A stretch of DNA of 64,000 bases from Candidatus Scalindua sp. (GTDB lineage Bacteria > Planctomycetota > Brocadiia > Brocadiales > Scalinduaceae): assembly GCA_021776915.1 (NCBI GenBank), contig JAIQZU010000082.1, positions 33,579-97,578 of the forward strand. The letters are read 5' to 3'. The translations under genes and the position numbers were made by a program. Positions 37,355 to 45,770 of this stretch are shown here, piece by piece. Below the pieces are notes generated by a model, which saw nothing but the letters and a program-made list of their open reading frames with translations, had not been told where the DNA came from and did not search any database. Every line of letters begins with the position of its first letter. The stretch's first letter is position 1.

Positions 37355-37864
37355 TTATTGTACCTGTAAACCTGTAGGAGGTGCGGGAGGAACCTTATCT
37401 ACGGCACCTTGAGATATCTGTCCCCCTGATAGACCCTGTAACCCACGTTCACCTTGCAGACCTTGTAGTCCTCGTTCGCCTTGCGGGCCTTGCAGCCCCT
37501 GTTCACCTTGCAGACCTTGTGGCCCGGACACAAGAATAATATTTTTCCCTTCTGAGATCAGATCTTCATGAATATATTCAAGTTTTTCCAATATTGTTTT
37601 GTTGTCAACATTCCCAGCAGCGACTTGCCTTAACAATGTGCCTATATTCGATTCTGATTTTTTAATTAAACCCAGAAGTTTGCCTTGTTCGGTATTATTT
37701 TTCCAAATGTTAATTCCGCTTGCAATCGCTCCCAAAAGCAGCAAAACAACAACTCCAATAATATAAGTCTTCCTTGAACATGAAAATTTATCTCCAATAA
37801 ACAATACAATAGCTGCAATACACGATAGAATAACAGGTAAATAGTCAAGAATTATACTAATCAT
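37355..37864 (-). CDS. Membrane-anchored protein with collagen-like GXY repeats
   Basis: 169 residues from ATG 37864. Two membrane helices (~4-22 and ~34-52) are followed by a helical linker (~55-110) and then ~13 Gly-X-Y triplets, [21 protein letters not shown], ending in a proline-rich tail ([10 protein letters not shown]). Collagen-like bacterial proteins form trimeric rods; the coiled linker could be the trimerisation part. DNA repeats in the triplet region (CTTGCAGACCTTG units) make it prone to length change. It sits between direct repeats and may be a cassette. Function unknown. Confidence 0.7.
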   Translation of the reverse strand: MISIILDYLPVILSCIAAIVLFIGDKFSCSRKTYIIGVVVLLLLGAIASGINIWKNNTEQGKLLGLIKKSESNIGTLLRQVAAGNVDNKTILEKLEYIHEDLISEGKNIILVSGPQGLQGEQGLQGPQGERGLQGLQGERGLQGLSGGQISQGAVDKVPPAPPTGLQVQ

Positions 37865-37929
37865 AACCAACTTTCTTTCATAATATGTTTTGGGTTAGTA
37901 AGACTAGAAAGTCTCGATAAATACAGAAA

Positions 37930-38205
37930 GGCAAGATTACTACATTATAGAAAAACAAAGTGAAAGTTCATTTATTTATCAGCCTGCGCACAGAGTCACG
38001 AACTCACCTGCGGGTGAAAACTTTGCAGGTCTCCACCGTAGTTCCATGCAATAGAACAAAAGTGGAATAAGCTTCGGCGCCACGCCTGTCAAAGTCTTGT
38101 ACGGTGGACAGGGATTTCGCCCACAGGGCTCAACATCCCTGTAAAAATAAACCTTTATTTAAGATAACGTTGCCACATTTCTCTTTATGGTAAGTTTTTA
38201 TGTTG
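37930..38205. repeat. Direct repeat copy 2, split by a structured insertion
   Basis: The same block order as 37155-37290, but about 160 bp (37981-38138) are inserted between TTCATTTAT and CATCCCT, which are adjacent in copy 1. Confidence 0.65.
37981..38142. ncRNA. Strongly structured insertion, candidate RNA
   Basis: Three helices can be drawn: ACCTGC/GCAGGT (38006-38011 with 38025-38030); CCACCGTA/TACGGTGG (38033-38040 with 38100-38107) enclosing GTTC/GAAC and GTGG/CCAC hairpins; and ACAGGGAT/ATCCCTGT (38108-38115 with 38135-38142) enclosing GCCC/GGGC. Loops contain TTCG- and GAAA-type motifs. The strand is unknown. I could not match it to a named RNA or intron class. Confidence 0.4.
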
Positions 38206-38269
38206 ATAGTAAGTATGAAGTGTAATAATAAAGTAATACGGTATTGGAGTCAAGGTAAATGAGATGGAT

Positions 38270-38992
38270 TTACTGCATAATACATTGAAGTTGAGCAGGC
38301 TTTGGGTCTGCATCTATTTTCTTCAGTACTTCTTCCACACTTGCAATATGGGTCTTTGTCTTAAAAACATTATTAAAATTCCTGACAATCAGGTCAGTTG
38401 CTTCTCTTATATCTATGTTTGTTTTCAACAATTTCGATAGTGATGTTATCACTGCATTTTGTATTCCGCATGGCACGATCATGTCAAAAGGTGAAAGGTC
38501 ATTATTTACATTTAAAGAAAACCCATGCATAGTCGTGCCGCCAACTATTCTGACGCCTGCAAATCCGATCTTCTTCTCTCCCACCCAGACACCCGTTAAC
38601 CCTTCAATACGTCGTGATTTGATTTTGTAATCACGTAGCGTCTTTATCATCACATCTTCCAGCATCCGGAGGTAGATGTAAAAATCTTCTGTAAAGGCCT
38701 TCATCCCGATTATGGGGTAACATACTATCTGCCCGGGCCCGTGATATGTGGCAGCACCGCCCCTGTCAACCCTATAAATAGAAAACCCCCTGTTTCTCAG
38801 TTGATTTTTATCAATCAGGAAGTGATTAACGTTTTTGTATCTACGTCCAAGCGTGTATGTCGGGGGATGTTGAAGGGTAATCAATATGTCTTCTATCCGG
38901 CCTGACATTCTTGCTGTAAAGAGGCGTTTCTGAAGCTGCCAGGCTTCACCATACTCCACCATACCCGGTTTCAGCAGGAGGCATCTTTTCAT
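38270..38992 (-). CDS. lipB: Octanoyl-[acyl carrier protein]:protein N-octanoyltransferase
   Basis: 240 residues. VEYGEAWQLQKRLF at the start, LQHPPTYTLGRR (~40), VDRGGAATYHGPGQIVCYPII (~75, the lysine/histidine pocket), KKIGFAGVRI and MIVPCGI with the catalytic cysteine (~170) define LipB. It transfers octanoate from ACP to lipoyl domains. The gene overlaps the E2 gene by 47 bp, placing lipoyl attachment in the same operon as its substrate. AGGAAC lies before the ATG. lipA, which inserts the sulfurs, is not in view. Confidence 0.94.
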   Translation of the reverse strand: MKRCLLLKPGMVEYGEAWQLQKRLFTARMSGRIEDILITLQHPPTYTLGRRYKNVNHFLIDKNQLRNRGFSIYRVDRGGAATYHGPGQIVCYPIIGMKAFTEDFYIYLRMLEDVMIKTLRDYKIKSRRIEGLTGVWVGEKKIGFAGVRIVGGTTMHGFSLNVNNDLSPFDMIVPCGIQNAVITSLSKLLKTNIDIREATDLIVRNFNNVFKTKTHIASVEEVLKKIDADPKPAQLQCIMQ

Positions 38993-40286
38993 TTAGTTCC
39001 TGTTCCCAGCCTTCAAGGCCGTCTTTTATAGTTTTCAGGAATTTATCGGCTTTGGCGCCGTCTACTACCCTGTGATCAAATGAAAGACTCAAATACATCA
39101 TGGATCGGATAGCAATGGCATCGTTTATAACAACAGGCCTCTTCGTTATCGTCCCCATTCCTAATATGGCAATTTGAGGCAGTAAAATAATAGGCGTACC
39201 AAACAGACTCCCATTGGAGCCGTAATTTGTAATTGTAAATGTACCGCCCATGACTTCATCAGGCTTTAATTTCTTATTCCTGGCTCTTTGTGCCAAGTCA
39301 TGGCTTACTCTGGCAAGTTCCTCAAGATGTTTTTTATCAGCATTGTTTACAACCGGAACTATGAGGCCGTCTTCCAGGGAAACGGCAATTCCTATATTTA
39401 TTTCTTTTTTCATGATTATACCTTCATCTGACCATGATGAATTGAATACAGGATGCTGTCTAAGGGCGTGTGCAGTATTAAGCATGACAAAGGGAAGGTA
39501 TGTAAGTTTAACCTTTTCATCCCTGAAGAATGCCTCTTTATGTTGTTCCCTGAATCTTACTATCCTTGACATGTCTACTTCAATGGTAGTGGTTACGTGT
39601 ACGGCAGTCTTATTGCTTTCCGCCAATCGTTCAGCAATTATCTTACGTTTGGAGTTTACCGGAACTATCTTTTCTTTCTCCCCTGTTTCTTCCTCAGTAA
39701 CAGAAGGCGCAGGTACAGGTTTCCCTTTTGTGTAGCTTAGAATATCCTGTTTTGTAATCCTGCCGCCAATGCCGGTTCCCCGGACGTTGCTCAGGTCAAT
39801 TCTGTATTCTCTGGCCATCCGCTTAACCAGAGGTGAAAGCCTGATTTTGGCCTCTGTTTTATGCGGACGGGGAGGAACAGCAACGTGTTTTTCCTCTACC
39901 TTCTTCTCTTCAGCAGGTACAATCTCCTCCTTCTCAGTAATTTCAGCCGTTGCTTCGGCAACCTTCTCAGTCGTTTCAGATGTTGTTTCAGCAACCTTCT
40001 CAGCCGTTTCAGCCGTTGCTTCGGCGACTTTCTCTACTGTTGCAGCCTCAACTTCTTCCAGCGTGGCAATAACTGTCCCAACAGGTACTGTCGCATCTTC
40101 TTTATGGATTATATTCCCCAATATACCCGCTTTTGGAGAAGGTACTTCCGTATCCACCTTATCTGTACTTATCTCAACAATCGGCTGATCCTTTTGAACT
40201 CTATCCCCTTCATTAACCAGCCAATGTATAATCGTTCCCTCTGCTACGCTTTCACCCATCTGAGGCATAATTATGTCTATAGCCAT
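38946..40286 (-). CDS. 2-oxo acid dehydrogenase E2 (dihydrolipoamide acyltransferase)
   Basis: 446 residues: lipoyl domain (1-~77) with the lipoylated lysine in ISTDKVDTEV (~43); a ~75-residue linker made of near-repeats EKVAEATAE/EKVAETTSE; an E1-binding domain RLSPLVKRMAREYRIDLSNV (~148); and a catalytic domain ending in SFDHRVVDGAKADKF (HxxxDG, ~418). It passes acyl groups from E1 to CoA. It is encoded with E1alpha, E1beta and lipB; E3 is absent. Pyruvate, branched-chain and acetoin complexes cannot be told apart from this sequence alone. Confidence 0.93.
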   Translation of the reverse strand: MAIDIIMPQMGESVAEGTIIHWLVNEGDRVQKDQPIVEISTDKVDTEVPSPKAGILGNIIHKEDATVPVGTVIATLEEVEAATVEKVAEATAETAEKVAETTSETTEKVAEATAEITEKEEIVPAEEKKVEEKHVAVPPRPHKTEAKIRLSPLVKRMAREYRIDLSNVRGTGIGGRITKQDILSYTKGKPVPAPSVTEEETGEKEKIVPVNSKRKIIAERLAESNKTAVHVTTTIEVDMSRIVRFREQHKEAFFRDEKVKLTYLPFVMLNTAHALRQHPVFNSSWSDEGIIMKKEINIGIAVSLEDGLIVPVVNNADKKHLEELARVSHDLAQRARNKKLKPDEVMGGTFTITNYGSNGSLFGTPIILLPQIAILGMGTITKRPVVINDAIAIRSMMYLSLSFDHRVVDGAKADKFLKTIKDGLEGWEQELNEKMPPAETGYGGVW

Positions 40287-40311
40287 GTTTTCTGTCCTGG
40301 AAAGTTAAAAT

Positions 40312-40488
40312 CTAAATTGAGTGATTTCATATTACATGCCATTGTAGCCGAAGGCTTCCTGCCCGAATAGGTACCCGTCCGAACGGATTGCCGGGCGGGC
40401 AGGCGGGTAGCCTGCGTTTTTCACCATTTGATGGGTTCATGTAAGTTACGCAACCTCAAGGTTGCGGCTACAAAATCGCTCAATTTAG
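40312..40488. mobile_element. MITE-like nested palindromic element between E2 and E1beta
   Basis: Outer arms CTAAATTGAGTGATTT (40312-40327) and AAATCGCTCAATTTAG (40473-40488) match at 15 of 16 positions. Inner arms TGTAGCCG (40343-40350) and CGGCTACA (40465-40472) match fully. Inside are a GC-rich REP-like core (40361-40407) and a perfect hairpin CGCAACCT-CA-AGGTTGCG (40449-40466). It carries no gene and ends 4 bp from the E1beta stop codon. Confidence 0.65.
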
Positions 40489-40491
40489 GTT

Positions 40492-41466
40492 CTAGTATGC
40501 GACAAGTTTCTCTGCAGCTTCAACAACGTCTTCAACCTGTGGAAGGTAATATTCTTCCATTGGCGGACTGAAAGGAACCGGTGTATCAGGCGCTGATATG
40601 CGCTGGACGGGCCCGTCCAGATATTCAAAGACCTCTTGAGAGATTAATGCGGCAATTTCAGCGCCAACTCCCCCGGTCCTTGTTGCCTCATAAAGGACAA
40701 TTACTTTACTGGTTTTCTTTACCGAATCAAAGACCGTTTCCTTGTCTAATGGCAAAAGAGTCCTGAGGTCAACAACTTCCAGACTGATCCCGCCTTCCTC
40801 CAGTTTTTCTGAAGCATCAAGCGCTGTATGAACCATTGCGCCGTATGTTATCACTGAGATATCGCTTCCTTCCTTTACAACTCTTGCCTTACCAATAGGC
40901 ACGACGTAATCATCTTCCGGCACTTCCTCTTTTATCCTTCGATACAGATATTTATGTTCAAAATAGATGACCGGGTCATCATCTCTGATTGCAGCTTTGA
41001 GCAGTCCCTTGGCATCTGACGGAAACGCAGGGGCAACTAATTTGAGTCCGGGTGTATGAAAGAACCATCCCTCCGGACATTGGGAATGGAACGCTCCGCC
41101 ATGTATGTTTCCTCCATACGGAGCGCGGATCACAATTGGCGTCCTGCCTTTCCATCGATAAAAGTTTTTTGCAGCCACGTTTACGATTTGATCAAAGGCA
41201 CAGGAGATAAAGTCCGCAAATTGCATTTCAACCACCGGTCTCATCCCGACAAGCGAAGCGCCTATTGCCGCTCCGGTAAATCCGGATTCTGAAAGCGGTG
41301 TATCAAGTACGCGCATTTCACCGAATTTTTCCTGCATTCCTTCTGTGACCTTGAATGCGCCTCCGTATGCGCCAATATCTTCACCAAGGATAAATACGCT
41401 ATCATCCCTCTCCATCTCCTCCCATAACGCCTGTTGTATCGCCTCAACGTATGTTATTTCTTTCAT
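40492..41466 (-). CDS. Pyruvate/2-oxoacid dehydrogenase E1 beta subunit
   Basis: 324 residues. ITYVEAIQQALWEEMERD at the start, VFILGEDIGAYGGAFKVT (~24), DTPLSESGFTGAAIGASL, MQFADFISCAFDQIVN (~80), YGGNIHGGAFHSQ and VVDLRTLLPLDKETV are E1-beta (PdhB/AcoB) blocks. It forms an alpha2beta2 heterotetramer with the gene 41463-42449, which it overlaps by 4 bp (ATGA). Substrate specificity is not readable from sequence here. Confidence 0.94.
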   Translation of the reverse strand: MKEITYVEAIQQALWEEMERDDSVFILGEDIGAYGGAFKVTEGMQEKFGEMRVLDTPLSESGFTGAAIGASLVGMRPVVEMQFADFISCAFDQIVNVAAKNFYRWKGRTPIVIRAPYGGNIHGGAFHSQCPEGWFFHTPGLKLVAPAFPSDAKGLLKAAIRDDDPVIYFEHKYLYRRIKEEVPEDDYVVPIGKARVVKEGSDISVITYGAMVHTALDASEKLEEGGISLEVVDLRTLLPLDKETVFDSVKKTSKVIVLYEATRTGGVGAEIAALISQEVFEYLDGPVQRISAPDTPVPFSPPMEEYYLPQVEDVVEAAEKLVAY

Positions 41467-42449
41467 GACTCCTTATCCCTCCCTATGGGAGTAGCGTAAA
41501 GTCCTTCCAGCGCCTCCTTACCTTCCGGATATGGGCTTTTATCAGCAAACTCTTCAGCATCCTCTATTACATCCCGAACACGTTCGTCAATCTCTTTCAT
41601 CTCTGCTTCAGAGACCATGTTGTTTTCAATCAAATACTTTTCCATTCTCTGTATAGGATCTTTCTTTTTCCATTCTTCAAGAAGTTCCCTGGGGACATAT
41701 TTTGCGGCGTCATGTTCTGAGTGGCCATGCATCCTCATGGTCTTGCACTCAATAAATGTTGGGCCATCACCCGCCCTTGCCTTTTCGTATGCCTTTTTTG
41801 ACACCGTATATACAGCAATTACATCATTACCATCTACAATTTCACTTGCCATTCCATAAGCAAGGGCACGGTCGGCAACATCTTTTACAGCCATCTGTTT
41901 CCCGTGCGGCATTGAGTAGGCATACTGATTATTATTACAGAAGAATACAACCGGTAATTTAAGTACGGATGCAAGGTTAAGGGCCTCATGAAAATCGCCT
42001 CTACTGGTTCCTCCATCCCCTGTACATGCTGCAGCAATACGCTTCTCACCCCTTATCTTAAAAGCCAGTGCAGCGCCTGCAGCGACCGGATAATTGTCCG
42101 CCAGATGGCTGGGGAACCCAATAACCCCAAAGTTCATGTCACCAATATGGACATTACCTTCTTTCCCCCCTGAAACTCCGGTCTTCTTCCCAAAGTATTG
42201 CGCAATTATCCTTCTTGGAGTAATGCCCCTTATCAGAAAGGCCCCCATGTCTCTGAAATAAGGGGCGGTTATATCATCCTTTTCCAAAGCATATGAAAAC
42301 CCCACCGAGACGGCCTCGGTGCCGTTACTTGTCCATACACCGCCAACAACCTTTCCCTGACGGTAGAGGGATGTGACCCTGTCTTCCAGATGCCTGGTCA
42401 ATTTCAAATAGTAATATAATTGTTGAAGTGTGTCTCGGTCTATATCCAT
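41463..42449 (-). CDS. Pyruvate/2-oxoacid dehydrogenase E1 alpha subunit
   Basis: 328 residues. The ThDP motif is GDGGTSRGDFHEALNLASVL (~143) with FFCNNNQYAYSMP; GKEGNVHIGDMNFGV (~97) and the phosphorylation-loop-like MRMHGHSEHDAAKYVP (~245) follow. First gene of the E1alpha-E1beta-(MITE)-E2-lipB run. The half-ferritin gene lies 47 bp upstream. Confidence 0.94.
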   Translation of the reverse strand: MDIDRDTLQQLYYYLKLTRHLEDRVTSLYRQGKVVGGVWTSNGTEAVSVGFSYALEKDDITAPYFRDMGAFLIRGITPRRIIAQYFGKKTGVSGGKEGNVHIGDMNFGVIGFPSHLADNYPVAAGAALAFKIRGEKRIAAACTGDGGTSRGDFHEALNLASVLKLPVVFFCNNNQYAYSMPHGKQMAVKDVADRALAYGMASEIVDGNDVIAVYTVSKKAYEKARAGDGPTFIECKTMRMHGHSEHDAAKYVPRELLEEWKKKDPIQRMEKYLIENNMVSEAEMKEIDERVRDVIEDAEEFADKSPYPEGKEALEGLYATPIGRDKES

Positions 42450-42496
42450 TTATCTATTTATCGTTTGTGTTTGACATGGGAAGTAATCTCAAATGC

Positions 42497-42742
42497 CTAA
42501 CTGCCGCCGGTAATTGCACTATCAACTATTATTTGCGCTTTAACATAATCCAGTTGTTTGTTTAATTCAGCGAAATGATCTTTCTCCATCTCTGCAAGGC
42601 GTAAGAACATTCTTTTGACTGAAGGCTTGCCGGATTGTCTGGCTGCATTCGCATAATAATCATAAGAATGCTGTTCTTTCTCTATTGCCTCTTCCAGTAT
42701 CTGTACTAATGTCCTTGCTTCTGAGGTTTCTCTTTTAGCCAA
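42497..42742 (-). CDS. Half-size ferritin-like (rubrerythrin-type) protein
   Basis: 81 residues forming two predicted helices. Helix 1 is EEAIEKEQHSYDYYANAA (~18-35) and helix 2 is VKRMFLRLAEMEKDHFAEL (~43-61), the latter with an ExxH metal pair. This is one half of a ferritin-like four-helix bundle, so it should dimerise to build a di-metal site, as encapsulated half-ferritins do; no encapsulin gene or cargo tag is seen. AGGAGG lies before the ATG. Possible iron or oxidative-stress role next to the dehydrogenase operon. Confidence 0.72.
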   Translation of the reverse strand: MAKRETSEARTLVQILEEAIEKEQHSYDYYANAARQSGKPSVKRMFLRLAEMEKDHFAELNKQLDYVKAQIIVDSAITGGS

Positions 42743-43183
42743 GATTTATCCTCCTTTTCTGGTATGTTGGGAGACTTATAATCCATTAACAATTCCATAT
42801 CTTAGAAATTTTATGGTTACGACAAGAATTAATGTACCATTGAAAACATTTTAATCAAATTTTTACTTATATCAATAGATAATTCGTTTATTTTTTTTGC
42901 AATCAATGGGTGTCTTTTACATTATCCTTGGGGTAAAATGAGACTTACGGATTGTATAAAGTACAATATGAGATCACGTGATTACAATACACCAGTGATA
43001 TGGCAAGAAGGATAGACAGAGAGACTGAATATAAGAGTAATTAGTTGTTGAATTCAGTCTGTGAAAAGTTGAAACAACTTTGATCACACTTAGCCCGATT
43101 TCTTAGTAAATGGGAATTTGTTCGCCGTTGATCATATTTTCGGAGTGAATAATCATTTTGAATTCTAAAGCTTAATTAAACAA
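42743..43183. other. Gene-free AT-rich region
   Basis: 440 bp, no gene, tRNA or clear terminator seen. It should hold the promoter of the ferritin-like/dehydrogenase run, but I cannot place it with confidence. Confidence 0.4.
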
Positions 43184-44575
43184 TCATCCGACGTTATTAT
43201 ATTCCCTTACCCGGAAACGAACGCCCAATTCTTCAGCAATTTTCCGACACCCCTCAACATCGATTCCCGGCATGCCCACTATCGAAACCATCACGTCAGG
43301 TACAAACTTCTTTGCTTTCTTGATGAAAGAAATTAAGGATGGGTAGGCCTTGCCGTTAAATTCAGAATGACAGAGCTTCTGATATTCTTCCTCAATATCT
43401 GTATTAAGACTGATACAGATTGTGTCTATCAACCCCTCAAGTTCCTCACATATAGACCTGCCATTAATCAAATCTCCAAGGCCATTTGTATCAAGCCTCA
43501 CGGTAGCGCCCTTTTCTTTTAAATATCCGGCAACAGCCGTCAACACATCCATACGTTCAGTAGATTCGCCAAAACCGCAGAATACAACTTCATCATAACC
43601 GGACGGATCTCCAATGGCATCTATTAACTCTTTAACAGTCGGATCTTGCGTCAGTCCGAGATAATGTCCCTTTACGTATGGGGCTGTCTCCCTTGAACAG
43701 AATACACACCTGTTGGAACAGAGGCTTGTTATATTCAGATATAGAGAGTTTCTGATAACGTAAGCAATTTCACCTTTGGTACTAACCTGCCCAATACCAA
43801 ACAGATTCTTTGCGCTGAGAGTCGTAATCCTCTTAATATCTTCAACTGATAATTTATATAATTCTGCAAGAACCGGAATGGTATATTGAAGATATGAAGG
43901 TTCATTGCGTTTACCTCTTTTTGGCTGTGGAGCCAGGAATGGACAGTCTGTTTCCAGAAGCAGCCTTTCCACCGGAACGGCTTTCAGAGCTTCCCTCAAA
44001 TTATCAGCCTTGGGAAAGGTTACAGGCCCTGCAAATGAAATGTGGAATCCAAGTTTCAGGAACTCTTCTGCATCTTTCACAGTACCGGCGAAACAGTGAA
44101 CAACACCCTTTATTTTTCCATTATATTCACGGACGATGTCAAGACAGTCATCGCTTGCATCACGGTTATGAATTATAACCGGCAGGTTATGCCTCTGCGC
44201 CAATTCTATATGCTGGCGGAACAGGCGCTTCTGGTCTTCCCGCTTACTGCGGTCACGATAGTAATCAAGCCCTGTCTCGCCAATTGCAACGACCTTGTTC
44301 CCGCCTGCCAATGCCTCCAACCTGGTCCATTCCTCACCTGAAACTTTCGAGGCCTCATTGGGATGTATGCCTATACTCGCATAAATCTGTTCGTATTGTT
44401 TTGCCAGTTCAATAGATTTAATGCTGGAGGCAACAGTTGTTCCAACGTTGATCATGTACTCAACGCCGACCTCTCCCGCACGCTCTATTACTTCATCAAT
44501 GTCGTCTTTGAAATCCTTAAAATCCAGATGTGCATGAGTGTCAATTATAATTTTGTCATTTTTGTTGTTTCTCAT
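43184..44575 (-). CDS. TatD-family nuclease fused to a radical SAM domain
   Basis: 463 residues in two domains. 1-~260 is a TatD metal hydrolase: IIDTHAHLDFKDF (~9), SIGIHPNEAS (~70), IGETGLDYYRD (~98), IIHNRDASDD (~135), HCFAGTVKDAEE (~160) and LLETDCPFLAPQPKRGKRNEP (metal Asp, ~210). From ~283 the radical SAM part has LYLNITSLCSNRCVFCSRE with the CxxxCxxC cluster motif, then VVFCGFGESTER and VRLDTNGLGDLI. In many bacteria these are two adjacent genes (TatD and its associated radical SAM protein). The fusion supports a joint task, still unknown. Confidence 0.9.
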   Translation of the reverse strand: MRNNKNDKIIIDTHAHLDFKDFKDDIDEVIERAGEVGVEYMINVGTTVASSIKSIELAKQYEQIYASIGIHPNEASKVSGEEWTRLEALAGGNKVVAIGETGLDYYRDRSKREDQKRLFRQHIELAQRHNLPVIIHNRDASDDCLDIVREYNGKIKGVVHCFAGTVKDAEEFLKLGFHISFAGPVTFPKADNLREALKAVPVERLLLETDCPFLAPQPKRGKRNEPSYLQYTIPVLAELYKLSVEDIKRITTLSAKNLFGIGQVSTKGEIAYVIRNSLYLNITSLCSNRCVFCSRETAPYVKGHYLGLTQDPTVKELIDAIGDPSGYDEVVFCGFGESTERMDVLTAVAGYLKEKGATVRLDTNGLGDLINGRSICEELEGLIDTICISLNTDIEEEYQKLCHSEFNGKAYPSLISFIKKAKKFVPDVMVSIVGMPGIDVEGCRKIAEELGVRFRVREYNNVG

Positions 44576-44736
44576 AATTGCTTGATTTAATGTCTGTTAT
44601 GCCACTATCAGTTTCTATAACAGTAACTTATTTGTTTATTCTTTTCCTGTTGAGTCCTGTTGTGCCTTGGTGTATTTGTTGGAGTTTACTACATTTTGAC
44701 TACAATCTGACTACAGTGGGAGGTTGGCAAGAACCA

Positions 44737-45045
44737 TTAACTAAAAAACACTACTTTGCCTACTATTAAAATAATTGGAACAACACATAATGCAATTTTG
44801 CCTAAGTTTTTAGAAATTTGTTTGTAACTGTGTTTTGTATATTTTCGGATCTGGAAATAGCAAAATGCTGTATATCCTATAAAAAGTAATGATACAATAT
44901 AGACAGGTTCATCTGAAACGAAAATAGACATATAAGCAAAAGCAATAGAAAGGGCTATTTCTGGAAAGAATATAAAATATACATATTTTGAGGAAGCCCT
45001 AGAGAGATATTCTTTGAAAACTCCTATAAGAATCTGTGCAAACAC
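44737..45045 (-). CDS. Small three-helix membrane protein, unknown
   Basis: 102 residues from a GTG start with AAGGAG 5 nt upstream. Hydrophobic segments are at ~20-40, 45-63 and 83-100. No family recognised. It stands alone between two minus-strand terminators and the TatD fusion gene. Confidence 0.6.
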   Translation of the reverse strand: MFAQILIGVFKEYLSRASSKYVYFIFFPEIALSIAFAYMSIFVSDEPVYIVSLLFIGYTAFCYFQIRKYTKHSYKQISKNLGKIALCVVPIILIVGKVVFFS

Positions 45046-45157
45046 GTGTTCTCCTTAATCTAAATTTAATGAAAATATGAATTTAGAATAGAGGGTACTA
45101 TAAAACAATTTTAGCAAGACTAAAAAGTAGATAAGTAGTTTATAGTTTTATCATTTC

Positions 45158-45190
45158 AAAAAAAGGAAGACATAAGCGGAAACTTATGTC
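45158..45190 (-). terminator. Rho-independent terminator, minus strand
   Basis: On the minus strand GACATAAG-TTTCCG-CTTATGTC (45190-45169), then TTCC and a run of seven T. Confidence 0.7.
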
Positions 45191-45264
45191 CTCCAGGTCA
45201 TTATTCCCATTCAAGGATGAAAAAGAATAATAGCTCTATATTAGTTAATAAATTTAATTTAGCA

Positions 45265-45290
45265 ATAAAAAACGCAGGCTAAAGCCTGCG
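45265..45290 (-). terminator. Rho-independent terminator after yraN, repeat-derived
   Basis: On the minus strand CGCAGGCT-TT-AGCCTGCG (45290-45273) followed by six T. The flanking GTAG...CTACA-type sequence links it to the interspersed palindromes of this genome (compare 40343-40420). Confidence 0.75.
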
Positions 45291-45377
45291 ACTACAGTTT
45301 TAAAAGGATAAAACCCTAAAGGATTAATTCCTAAAATATTAGCACAAATGTGTGGTTAAACAAGAAAAACAGCAATG

Positions 45378-45770
45378 TCAGTTAAAGACTCCATCTGCCG
45401 TAAATGCGTCTTTGAACAATTCGATATTCGGGTTGGTATCGTCATCTTTAAACAGGATTGAAACAACGTCGAAACGGTAATCTATGCCATCGATATGATT
45501 TGTTGCCAGGTAGTTTAATGCAGTTCGGATGATCCTTTTTCTTTTCTCTCTTGTTACCGCCAGCTCCGGCGGGCCATAATTCTCTGACTGTCGAGTCTTC
45601 ACCTCAACGAAGCTAATGGTACCCTTATCGTATGCGACAATATCAATTTCCCCACTCTTGCCGGCATAATTCCGCTTGAGTATCTTATATCCTCTTTTTT
45701 TCAGGAACTTCACAGCCAGGTTTTCACCCTTTATGCAAAGCTCTACAGGATTCAGTTGATTATTTTTCAC
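45378..45770 (-). CDS. yraN: UPF0102 (YraN) endonuclease-fold protein
   Basis: About 130 residues from GTG 45770. Upstream in-frame sequence is only the shadow of rplS. Motifs are IKGENLAVKFLKKRGYKILKRNYAGKSGEIDIVA (key GExxAxxxL and GEIDIVA, ~8-44), FVEVKTRQSENYG (~55) and ALNYLATN, the PD-(D/E)xK nuclease-like core of the family. Its role is unclear, possibly DNA or Holliday-junction processing. It overlaps the rplS stop by 11 nt. The exact start is uncertain because the ribosome site AAGG abuts the GTG. Confidence 0.85.
   Translation of the reverse strand: MKNNQLNPVELCIKGENLAVKFLKKRGYKILKRNYAGKSGEIDIVAYDKGTISFVEVKTRQSENYGPPELAVTREKRKRIIRTALNYLATNHIDGIDYRFDVVSILFKDDDTNPNIELFKDAFTADGVFN

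Larger units (their letters stand above)
45046..45377. other. Gene-free region with two minus-strand terminators
   Basis: No gene seen. It carries the terminator-like hairpins at 45158-45190 and 45265-45290 that should end the ffh-yraN message. Confidence 0.5.

Noticed and set aside
38033..38107. Group II intron domain V
   Set aside because: TACGG at the end of a stem recalls domain V, but the interior has two hairpins and lacks the short GAAA-capped helix; no intron protein is near.
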